64,000 nucleotides of DNA. It comes from Hoplostethus atlanticus. Lineage: Eukaryota > Chordata > Actinopteri > Trachichthyiformes > Trachichthyidae. Location: positions 7,940,501 through 8,004,500 of the forward strand of contig JAXDDX010000003.1 in NCBI GenBank assembly GCA_034670405.1, given 5' to 3'. Shown here piece after piece: positions 24,595 through 35,257 of this stretch; position 1 is the stretch's first letter, and each line of letters opens with the position of its first letter. Position numbers and translations under genes: made by a program. The notes beneath the pieces were generated by a model. The model was not told where the DNA came from, ran no database searches, and was given only the letters and a program-made list of their open reading frames with translations.

Positions 24595-24739
24595 GCCATG
24601 TGTATGCAGGTCTCCAGTCTAACCGGACACTAAGCTAGTTGATTTCACCGATTGGCTCCACCTCTCTAGTTGGAGGTTTGCTAATGAATGAAATCGGTTG
24701 ATGAAGTGTTTAGTTGGTTTGAAAACCTGCATACATGGG
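24595..24739. mobile_element. Diverged palindromic hAT-type MITE in rrp8 3'UTR region
   Basis: The left 'ccatgtgtatgcaggt...ttgatttcaccgatt' is mirrored on the right by 'aatgaaatcggttga...aacctgcatacatgg'. The words match the intact hAT MITE at 59852-60056 (gtatgcaggttt, gatttcact), so this is an older relative. It lies about 250 bp after the rrp8 stop. No clean polyadenylation signal for rrp8 was seen; TATAAA near 24834 is a weak candidate. Confidence 0.65.
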
Positions 24740-24961
24740 CTGAGGGATGCAGAACATGTACTGCCTTTTTTTTTAATTTTATTTTTAAGTTCTTTAAATG
24801 TTGAGCTTGTCATATGAAAAATGCATTTGAAACTATAAAAATACTTTTATGATAGGCAGTGATGCAAAATACATGTTTTTAAGTTAAACTCTCTGGTGTC
24901 TCTTTATATAATAATATCTATACCTGTATGCAGAGGAATACTCCACTAATGTCACTAATAT

Positions 24962-25322
24962 GCTTTTCACACTACACGTAACACCGGGCTAACGTCTTTC
25001 TTAACCCTGGGTTAAGGATGCATTTAACCCCGGGCTAAGCAGCGTTTCACACTTGCATTTTTGAAAGAGGGTTAACACCGCTTTTAACCCTGGGTTAACA
25101 AACCCTGCTACACGGGGTTAGAATGTAACAGTGAGTTAAACGTTAGCATTAAACGTTAACCCGGGGTCTACAAGCTTACAGTGTGAAACACTGAATACCC
25201 GGGGTCAATTGTTAGCCCAGGGTTAAAGAAAACTAGTGTGAAACGTGAGATAAGTTAACCCAGGGCTATTATAACCCAGGTTTAAAGTTAACCCTGAGCT
25301 AACATATTCAAGTGTGAAAAGC
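24962..25322. mobile_element. MITE with gcttttcacact termini
   Basis: Perfect 12-bp terminal inverted repeats (gcttttcacact at 24962-24973, agtgtgaaaagc at 25311-25322) enclose about 360 bp dominated by variants of 'aaccctgggttaa' and 'ccgggctaa' in both orientations, with internal 'cacact/agtgtgaaa' words. No coding capacity. The class is not assigned; no clear target-site duplication was found. Confidence 0.75.
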
Positions 25323-25330
25323 CTATAAGA

Positions 25331-25472
25331 GTCATGTATGTAGGGTTTCATTCCAACCAATCACTACACCAGCTGATTTCACTGGTTAACACACATTCAA
25401 CCAAGAGGAAGAGAGATTCAGTGAAATCAGTTGGTGCAGTGATTGGTTGGAATGACTTGAGATGGCACATGG
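25331..25472. mobile_element. Palindromic hAT-type MITE relative
   Basis: 'ttcattccaaccaatcactacaccagctgatttcact' on the left is mirrored by 'agtgaaatcagttggtgcagtgattggttggaatga' on the right, with a short loop. It is a truncated relative of the intact copy at 59852-60056, starting directly next to the MITE that ends at 25322. Confidence 0.7.
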
Positions 25473-26101
25473 CAGAGAGCATAGAGCATTGCTCTGGTAA
25501 GATACAGTGGTTGGTGTGGCACTGTAATACTAGCTTTGACAGGGCGTCTGCCTGGACGTGCAGGGATACACTGATGATGTCACTCTTGTTAGGGAAACAT
25601 AACACTCATGGACATCACAACATTTTGAAGGTATATAGTATCTGAGAGAAACTAAAAAGACACTCAAATGTCCCAGTTCTGTGATGACTGAAGCCTTATT
25701 TACTCACGTGTGTGTAATCATTTGCCACAAGAGGGTGTAATAACGCTGCAGCCGTATGCTGTCTGCTAATGTGTAGGATGATGGGGAGCTGCAGTCCAGC
25801 CTGCATCTTCATCATACCTCGTAGAAGGATTGTATTAATGGGATTTCAGTGTTGTCACACCAACTAATCATGAGATATTAAAATAGCAAAAAGGAAAGGT
25901 CTGTCAGGCCATTGGGCAACACCTCTGATATCTGGTTGTGTTGTGGTATAATACAGTATTGAGATAATGCTAACCAATTCAACATGTTTTACGTTATTCT
26001 CAGTAAAAGTAGTGCTCTTCTGTCAATTGTGACAGTGTTTAAAGTACATAATTCAAAGCCTATTTTTTTTAAAAAAGCAACTTTAAAGAAAGTTGTATTC
26101 A
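25473..26101. other. Intergenic, rrp8 to multi-Ig gene
   Basis: No exon, RNA gene or clear repeat recognised. This is the convergent space between rrp8 (plus) and the multi-Ig gene (minus). Confidence 0.5.
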
Positions 26102-26422
26102 TTTATTGTCACAGATCAAATCTCTTTGAAAAAAAGGTCCCCTGAAAATACAATGTGCTAAATTACATTACAACGTAAAATTCAAGTAAAACGAAAAAGT
26201 GCAGAAGTTGTCTATGTACAAATCATTAATGCAATTCTATCAAATAACTCAATAAGAAGCACAGATACATCAATGCATAACCAGAAAGTCCTTCATCTCC
26301 AAGGGTTTTTGCTGCACCAGCTGTATGAGTCACATGAAATGCAGTGGATTAATAATGCATTTCTGGTCTTTGAACAATGTAAAGCTGCATGTGGAATCCA
26401 AAGTACTGTGAAGCTGTTTTTC
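26102..26422 (-). other. 3'UTR of the multi-Ig receptor gene
   Basis: Sequence after the stop codon at 26423-26425, down to a minus-strand AATAAA (tttatt at 26102-26107). The implied 3'UTR is short, about 340 nt. Confidence 0.6.
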
Positions 26423-28023
26423 TCAGACAGTCGACTTAAGGTCTACGACTATGGAGCAACTGATCAGCTGGCAGTACTGTCCTCCTGGCATGGCTGTCTT
26501 CCTCAGCTCAGGAGAGTAAGGGTCCTGCATCAGAGTTGTCAAGCCGGAGAGGGACTCCCGTTTCTGAATTACATGTGCAGCCACAAGAGAAACAAGGGCA
26601 GAAGGACAATGTCAGAAGAAGTTGTTAATACTGGTTGCCCGTGTTTGTAATAATATGGTGAGCAAAACTAGAGAAATGGGAAGGTGAAGCTACAGTGGAC
26701 GACAAGAACATCTTACTGAAGGAAATTTGTAAACTTGCAAAATCACATGGCAGAAGTAAGTTGTACCTTAGATCGATTCCCATCCTTTCTTTTACTGAAA
26801 AACAAAATGAAAAGGATTATTTGTATTAATCATATGATTAATCCTATTGTGAATGATTGTATTGTTGACCTGTAGGGCCGGACAACACCCCTAGGTGGCA
26901 CTGTGACTTAATCCAACTGAATCAACTCAAGGAGGCTACTTGCAAATGTGGACATATTATGTGACAGGAATATCAATGGAGAGAAGTGGTGACCCGAGTC
27001 ATCATCATTGATCTCTCTGATGTCAGAAGCAGTAGCTCACCTCATACATCATGACCCCAGTGACATCAGCCATGCCAATGAAGACCCGCTCCTGTCAAAA
27101 AGTGTTCCTAGCATTGGCAGGGTGACGCAAACCCCAAAATAGCTTTCCTCCTGGGGAGTCGTGTTTTCTCAGTGTATGTCTGTTGTCTGCCGTCTGACTG
27201 ACCTTCCCAAATTAGCCTGACAGGACCCTCCCACTGGAACGAGGGGTAATGGGACAGAGGCTCCCTCGACCAATGGCACCTTGACCAAATGTTCTGACCA
27301 GAGAAGCAAGCCTATTGAAATAGCCTCTGAACCATTGCACGGTGTGTCTGTATTCACCATCTCCGCACAGTGAGGCCTGACGGTCCCAACATACATACTT
27401 GAGAGACATTAGATTTAGCGCGGAATGTGGAAATGTGGAAACTTCTAGAAGTAGAAACCATAAAAACACTCTAGGATCACGTCAGGTATCAGTCGTAAAA
27501 GACAACTGATTGGATCATTACTTCCAACAACAACAAGGGTAATGTGTGGATTTCTTTTTTCATTCAATCACGACAGTTTCACGACATAAAACCAACAGAT
27601 GTGGAGTTTTTTGAAACTCTTATCATAGCTCTTGGTAATATTAGACCAACTAAGAGCCACTACTAAAAGACAGACTAGAGGGAACTGGAAAACAAATCTG
27701 TTGCTCTTACCTCACAGACAGAGGGAACAGACACTACCTGCCTACTAGCAGAGCTGTGGTGGCAGAGGCACCTGTCTGCTGAAGCCACATTGCTTCCTGT
27801 TTGTGAATATTTGTGTGATTCTTTTGGTTTTGGTGAGCAGAGCATGCGATCCACACATCCTGTTTGTTTTGTATCATATGGCACAGGCTGCCTTGCCCTC
27901 ATTTACCCATCCACCTGTCACCTGCAGTGGCGTTTAACTTACCAGAACACCCATAGAGTGACGATGAGGGTGAGAGTAATGGCTGAGGCCGAAGAGATGC
28001 AGATGATGGCCAGTATCACTGCA

Positions 28024-28061
<38 letters not shown>

Positions 28062-31000
28062 CAGAAATCAACAAAGATTTAAAAAAGTAGAAGCTGATAA
28101 TAAATCTAATGAATCCTGTATTTAAAGTGATGACAATTGAAATTGAATAAAAGATCTTCATCAGATCATCGTGCCATATTACCAATGCAGATGGAGGATA
28201 ATAATGGTAAGCACTTACAAAGCTGTTTGTCCTCAAGAGTGACCTCCACTTGAATGTTGACCGTGGCCTTGTGGTGATAGAACGACGCCTGACAGGTGTA
28301 CAGGCCTTCATCCTGCTCCGTGACCTCTGACTGGAAGACCAGCACATTACCTTCCATTTGGACCGCTGAGCCATCACTCCTGAAACACAAGTGTCTTTTA
28401 GTTGCATGGGTCTTTTAATCCACGTCACTCCTGCAAAGAATAATGATAAAAAAGCAGTTTATGTTGATAATACAAATAAGAACTTTGTTATATAACGTCC
28501 ATGTCTTGTGTATTTCTTCGAGGATTCAATGCATAGGACAAAAATGGGGAAAACCTCTTAACTAGGCTTATTGCACAACAGGCTGTCAGTGTGGATTCAT
28601 ACAAGCATGCAAAGAAAGACAGAAGTATCATGATCTCGGAGGATCTTCACACATAGTTTATCTATTAGTGCACGCTCCATCAATCAGGACTGCCCCTCCA
28701 ATGTTGAAAGCCCAGATGAAACATTTTAAAAATCCAGTCAAGGACAACTGTTCTCACAAATTAGCACATTAGTTTTAGTATTGGCATTTGTGTTAAGACA
28801 ATGAAGAAGACCCTCCTAGTTTATTAGCCCCTTCAAAAGGGCATATTGGGAGACAATAGGACTCTCCACAGTACACCATGTTTACTGATGCTGTCTCGGG
28901 GTGAAGGTGGTAGATTGGAGAGGTTACACCACCTTTGACAGGTGAGGTTGTATGTTGGCACATTGCCATTGACACGGAGCAATATTCTTTGGTTGAGCAG
29001 ATTCTCGTGGAGAGCCAGTCTGTGCATGACATGTTCGCCACCGTAGCGACTTTGCAACGGGGTCGTGTGGTTAAGCACTTTCACAGAGGAGATATCTGTA
29101 GGAGAAAAGTTGCACAGGTCTGTCGGGTGAAACCAGCATACAGTTTCTTATTATTATTCCTTTTGTTGATATGTAACAATGTGCTGGTATCCCCTTACAC
29201 TTACAGTATCTGGGGATATGTATTGTCTTCCTCTCTGTTATTCCATGTCGATACTGATCCACACAGGTCAGGTCCTGTCCTTCGTGAAGGGCCAGTGGGA
29301 ACCGATAAGTGAGCCTGGTCTGCACTGTGCGCCCTTCGTACTCTGAGTGCAGGGATGTTTGGCCCGTGGTGTTTTCAGGGAGGATCCAGGCGAGGTTAGC
29401 CCCGACACCCTCTCCTCTGAAGTCACACACTGCCAGCCAGAGAGGGGAGTCCTGCTGTCTCACTACAGACACACTCAGCACTGGGGCTTCTGAAAAAAAG
29501 GCAAAGGGTGAGAAGAAAGGGATGAGTAAGCTTGTCTGTTTGTGTGTGGGTGTGACAGAATGACAAAGACTGGAGGATTGCAGGGCAGATGGGCATACAG
29601 TCAGAAACACAATGCCTGCTGGGGAAACACAGAGTAGTGCAGGGGGGAATATTTCAAAGAATTGCAAAGCTAGACGGGAAAGCTTGAAAATAACATACTG
29701 CTCATTGGGATGTATATCTCTCTTTCCTCTGGCACTTCCAGACTCGGGTGCTCAATCACGCAGGTCAAATTCTGACCAGAATACAAAGAAGACGGGAACT
29801 GCACAGCGCTACGGGCCGTCACCATCCCATTGGCCTGCCTCCCAACCTCCTTCAGATGGCTGATGCTACTGTCACCGCCACTGTTTCCAACATGCCAGGT
29901 TATGCTTGCTGCAGTTGCAACAGTGTCCACGCCGCACTCCACCTCTGTGTACTCCTCAGCTCCTCTCCATTCAGTACTGGACTTTATGGTGATGTTATGG
30001 GGAGCTGCACGGGGACAGTAAAGTTAGGCTGCAGGGTGTGAGGGATTGCTTTGGAGAAAAAGTAAAAATGTGTGATATGCTAACGTGGCAAAACATGTCC
30101 ATTACTCAGACAAAATGATTCCCTGCTTGATTTGTTGAACATACCACAAAGGGGGAGTGTTATGCTTCTGTTCTCTGGCTTCTCAAAAACAGGATGATTA
30201 ATCACACATTCTACAGTGAGCTCCCTAGGAAAGCAGGCAGGAAGGAGTAAAACTCCTCTGACAGTGTGGCTTCCATTATGAGAAGTGAAATTGAACCAGG
30301 AGACACCAGACACGCCCTCTGGTTGAAGCCAGGATATGTTGGCTGCGGGAACAGCATCAGCTGCTAAGCACTCAATGACCCTGTCTGCAGCTCCATTCTG
30401 CAAATCAACTCTTATCGTGGGAGGAACGAACACTGTGAGAAAAAAGGTGTAGAGAAGTTCCAACATCAATAATTTATCGTGAAATAATGGCAGAAATCCA
30501 TACTCATAAAGCATTTTAAAGCCACCTAAAGCTAGTCTCTCAACAGAAATCAATTTAGACAGATGTACAAAGGGCTTCACGTACCAGGCTGCACAACCTC
30601 AGGAGGAACTGTGATGTTAAATCGTATCATTGCCCTTTGTTTGTGATATGAGACTGCACATTCATACAGGCCAGCGTGGTGAAGCTCCACGGGACCCTGA
30701 AGTGTGAGGGCACTGCCTTGCACCTCCACACCCTCAGACAGAGGCTCACCATCTCTAGGGGGAAACAAACAAACACACAGACAAAGATGAATACAAGTTT
30801 CAGCTAACATAGCCTCCTAACAATTATCACTGTAGGTAAAATTCAACTTCTTCTTTTAAAAAACAGCCTTTCGATCAGGAAGTGTGTCTGAACCTGGTGT
30901 TTTCTGTCTATCACTTGTGGCTTGTTGCCACCAAACCTCTCACCACATCCTACGCAGGATATTTAGGACGTTTCAATCTACACATCTACGTGAGAGAAGT

Positions 31001-34000
31001 AGTAATGATGTTGTTTTCGAAAGAGTAAGCGATTGATAAAATCAGGACAGCTCACTGGAATTAATGTAAGAGCAAATCACAAACATCTAAATAGTTCTTA
31101 CTTGTTGCAGGAAACGGTGAAACGTGGCACATCCCCAATGACCTCTAGGCCAATAGTGATATCACTCTGTCCCTTCTGCAGCTCCAGAGTCTCTACGGTC
31201 TGGATCTCATCACTGCTTTTTCCAAGCCCCGAGTGCAACAACTTAACTCCAGACAAATCTACAGAATAAAAAAGTACATCCCTGTTTTCTGTGTCTTTAC
31301 CCAAGAATCAACAGGATTTTTCCAATTGTTACACATTGGTGATACTCACAGAAGGAAGGCAGGCTCATCACCCGTAACTTCCTGTGTGTAAATTTGGGGT
31401 GGTCAAAAGCACAGGTGATGTTGTGCCCCTCATACACTTCTGCAAGGAGGCGGTATGAGCTTGTCTGTGTGTCTGAGTCTATGTCATCCTCCCTTTGCAG
31501 CTGCTCATCAGTGGCCGATACCAAGGAGATGTTAGTCTCGGGTCTCCCTCCAGATGCCAAGCAGGAGACCTCCCAGTACTCCTCTCCTTCCTGTTGCACC
31601 ATCTTTGCTTTAATGGTCACATTTGGAGCAACTTTGGAAAAGGAAGAAAAGCAAGACGTGTTATTCTTTGACAAGATCTAATGGTGTTTTCCAGCAAATT
31701 AAATAGTCAAATCGTGGCTCAGGGTGTTTTTGTTAAATAGGAAGCTGATGGCCGGATGAGATGAAAGTTGGCTAAACACAAGCACGAGGGGCTCCTGCTT
31801 GGGGTTTAGGAGAATGCTGACTTAGGCTTATCACCTGTCCCATCTGTTGGCGGGGCTGCAGCTGAGAGCAGATGTCTAGCCCAGTTGCTGTCAGAGGCAA
31901 AACTAAGAGAGCCACAAGCTTTAATACAGAGAAAAGGCAGAGATCAGAGTTTATTACCAAATATATAGACGGCGTTGTGTCCTGGTGGTGGTGTGATAGT
32001 CCGGTATAGCTCACTGCATGGGGTTTAGCGCCAACACTGTTTGTTTCTGTGGCTGCTAGGCCCTTTAGATAAATGCACCCACCTCATACTGCACTGTACG
32101 TATCATTATTATTAATTAGTGAATGGGATGTTGCTGCATTATGCTCTCCCATATGCTTGGCGCCGGTGAAATAATGCATTCCCAAATGAATTCATGAATG
32201 CTTCTGCACTGTGCGATGTGATGCATGGTCTGTCACTGCGGTATGGTGAGCACACTGCACATCCAGGAATGACCAGCATGGAAAATCAGGAGGGGGAAGG
32301 TTACTGCGCTATGGGAGTTCATCTTGGCTCGAGTCATGGTGCAAGGTTATAAAACTGTGACTTGTGATATGTAACTTCCTGGAAACACACAAAGGAGCAG
32401 AAAAACACAACAGGACAAACCTGCTTTGCTATGAACGCGAGCTTACCAAAGGTGTCCACCCTCACTGAGGTGAGTTGGGGGCTGGGTAAGGTAGGGTGCT
32501 GGACCACACAGGTGACCCTGTCCTCGTCCAGCAGGTGGGTAGGGAGGCGGAGGACGCTGCTCATGGTGGCAGTGCCATTTGGGTGAGTGGTGTTGCTCAT
32601 TTCCACGGTAAAGACAGAGGGAGGAAGGCCGTTGACCAACCAGCTGATCTGAGGCATGGGTCTGCCATTGACAGCAGAGCATGAGACTGATTGGTAGTGG
32701 ACGCCGCCGACAGTCTCTTCATTTACCAGTGTGTGTATATCAGGTTGGGCTGTGAATGAGTGGAATTGAATAGGTTTACACTTTTGTATATGATTCTTCT
32801 TTATTAACCAACAGTGTTCCTATGCTTCCTATCACATCTCTCATTACCTTGTACAGTGAGGAACATGTTAGCAGTGTATTCCTCCACTTCTGATGCAAAC
32901 TCACAGATGTATTTTCCCTCTGCCTCCACGCTGGATACCCTCATCTTAACTGTGAGGTTGGTGAGAGATGCTGGGGTGGAGAAGTCTAAATGGCGCCTAA
33001 ATGGCTTGTCATAAGTAAACCCTGTCAGTCGCTTAACCTTAGAGATACTTTTGTGTTTCCATAGCGAGCTGATGATGGTATCCTCGCCCATGTATTTACA
33101 GCTCAAGTACACGTCCTCTCCCAGGTTTGCTATGATGTTGGGTCCAATCTCTACATCCAGCTCTTTACTCATATCTGAGAGATGAGAGAACAACACAGAG
33201 TTACACATAAGGGACCCAATATGTCAATTTTGAGCTTTTCAGATGGGCCTTTATTGATTTGTGATAGGTCATAAGTTCACAGATTCTGTAAACATTGCAA
33301 AAAAATGCAAACAATGGCAAAACTGATTTCTCTTGATTTCTCTTCAGGAAATATATGATTGTTTCCTGTTAGTGAGAGGATGGACAGTGAGATGATAGAT
33401 GCTTGTGTGGCTATGAAAGGGTTCTCTGTGCATCCTATTGTCTTCCACTGGTGGAGTGAAGCAGTGATGGATGAGGCTGAGCTACAGTTTATAGACGTTG
33501 TGTATTAGAGAGAACAGTGCTCTGTTGTCACGTCATCATGGTTAGCATGTCGGTGCATAGCTCTAAGCAGTATAAAGTACATGGAGCTGCTAGCCTAATA
33601 ATGATGTGAAGTCATATACAACAGTAACTAAAATATAAAAAAGTATGTAGTTTCCTCCTCCCACTCCAAGGACTACAGACAGGAGGTGGTGGACGTCATG
33701 CACACAGTGACACTTGACAAATGTGGCCTCATCCTTCCAGTACACATTTAATGGACGAGTCCATTATATTAATGAAATGAAAACAGTGGTTGTGCCCTGA
33801 TCCATGCCCAGATACCGATGACCTCTCCCCTTTCCACTATTGAGAAATCAGACACGATTAGGGGAGGTTTCAGGGGAAAGAACATGTAATAGAACCTGAC
33901 AGTTTTTAGCACTTGGGGAAGGACAGTGTGCAGACTCCACTGCATACCAAGTCCTTTTCATCTTGCCTCCTCTGCTGTCTTTATCACGGGGCACTCAAGG

Positions 34001-35146
34001 ACACATTTTACACAGCTGAATCAGCCAGTTCAATTTAGGCAAAGTGAACTTTCATTTAGCTTGAGTTTCATTATGAGTGAAATGGTGACAGCTTGTTTCA
34101 CTGGAGAGGAGATGGAACACAGTCAGACACGACCAGGCGGCAGAGGCCGACTTAAGAGACTAGTCATTTTGCACCAAACACTACTCAAACAAATAACAAC
34201 ACAGTGCTGCTGGTCTTACTATATATCACAGCACATGGAAAACAATGTGGAGAGCTTCCAAAACCACTTAAGAGGGAAGGAGAGCGAGGGAGAAATAAAT
34301 ATGCTGTATCAGTCAATTATGTCTAGTTGGTTCATGATCCCAAAAATGGATTTGCCCTTGCAAATTATTGCCAAAATAAAAATCAGCCAAGCATGGAAAA
34401 GGCACACCTTAAGGATGCACAACAAGTAATCACTGAGTAAAAATCATGCAATCGTCTCCTGCACTGGATTTCCTGAACCCCTTTTCTCACCAACAGCAAC
34501 ACCAGAGACCCAGAGCAACTCTTTCTGTGTAGGCTAGGTTTGTGTTTTACTCAACAACTCATCAACAATGATTCATCTTCAGCTGGAAGTCCCAGACATT
34601 CTCTGCCTAGAAAACAGTCATTTTCAACCCAAAACCTTAGAAGGTAGGATCTCTGAACTAGGTGTAGGCTGCATGTGGTTTTCCCCTACATGAAGGGAGA
34701 AATGCAGAACATGCACACATTGAAAGTAATACATGAACTTTTGAAGACTGTAAAGCAACTAAAAGGGTTTAAATAGGTGACACCACTGGTCAGTTATTGC
34801 AGACTAACTAACACAGTAATACTACAAACATACAAGCAATAATGTGTTGCATTAATAGACATTCATCATTATTATCCAAGATGCATTCACAATCCTTACA
34901 ATGTGTTCAGCACGTGGGTTTATTGCTAGTGAGCAGTTACAATTAGACTAATCACTTAGGAAAACCATTGCACCACTATTTAGTGAAAATGCCACAGGTT
35001 AAACAAGACCTTAAGGGCTAATAAAATAACCCTATAAACAGCACACACTCACAGATGGATTGTAACTCTGCAGACTTACCCTGAATTTCCGAGCAGTGAG
35101 CAACATTTAGGACAAGACCCAAGAGCAACAGCCTTGAGCATCCCAT
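26423..35146 (-). CDS. PVR/nectin-family receptor with eight Ig domains, CD96-like by position
   Basis: Fourteen coding exons: 35080-35146, 32848-33174, 32447-32749, 31350-31631, 31102-31258, 30585-30754, 30145-30432, 29699-30004, 29205-29489, 28933-29095, 28219-28379, 27943-28018, 26767-26794, 26423-26563. They total 2754 nt, 917 aa, with every phase closing. Signal peptide MGCSRLLLLGLVLNVAHC. V domain 23-131 (YICEFASE near its end). D2-type domains at 132-232, 233-326, 436-531, 532-633 and 634-728, most with xxCVVxHP-like F strands (TCVVQHP, TCAFDHP, ECVINHP, TCVIEHP). D3-type domains at 327-435 and 729-836, each split by a phase-2 intron exactly as D3 of the neighbouring nectin. Transmembrane segment 837-861, then a basic tail (CKRKDGNRSKKRES) with tyrosines in DPYSPEL and GQYCQLI. 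The last two exons are short and were found from the phase requirement. Its position next to nectin3 parallels mammalian CD96. Orthology to CD96 is inference: human CD96 has only three Ig domains. Probably an immune or adhesion receptor for nectins. Confidence 0.87.
28025..28058. repeat. (CA)17 microsatellite at the acceptor of the transmembrane exon
   Basis: A perfect CA run on the plus strand. In the sense of the multi-Ig gene it is (TG)17 followed by 'atgcag' and the transmembrane exon (27943-28018). It therefore occupies the place of the polypyrimidine tract, four bases from the acceptor AG. Confidence 0.95.
33175..35079 (-). other. Intron 1 of the multi-Ig receptor gene
   Basis: Runs from the signal-peptide exon to the V-domain exon. 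It has a consensus donor (gtaagt) and acceptor (ctctcag) in the gene's orientation. An open frame of 167 codons on the plus strand (33926-34429) resembles nothing and is taken as chance. No repeat was recognised. Confidence 0.7.
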
Positions 35147-35198
35147 GTTGGTGTCATTGAATGTAGATGAAATCAGATTACCACATGTACAGCCAGGG

Positions 35199-35204
35199 TA
35201 TTTA

Positions 35205-35254
<50 letters not shown>
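35199..35254 (-). promoter_or_regulatory. TATA-like core promoter abutting a (GT)24 microsatellite
   Basis: On the minus strand TTTAAATA (plus-strand 35199-35206) lies 53 nt before the ATG of the multi-Ig gene, so transcription would begin about 35170 with a very short 5'UTR. Immediately upstream of it is a perfect 24-unit GT run (35207-35254), (CA)24 in the gene's sense. That the gene starts here is inferred from the lack of an upstream acceptor. Confidence 0.5.

Positions 35255-35257
<3 letters not shown>

Noticed and set aside
27675..27902. Candidate cytoplasmic-tail exon of the multi-Ig gene
   Set aside because: With the phase left by the transmembrane exon it hits a stop almost at once. 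The pair 26767-26794 and 26423-26563 closes in phase and gives a sensible basic tail.
33926..34429. 167-codon plus-strand open frame
   Set aside because: It lies within intron 1 of the multi-Ig gene, has no recognisable domain, no splice context and ordinary non-coding composition.
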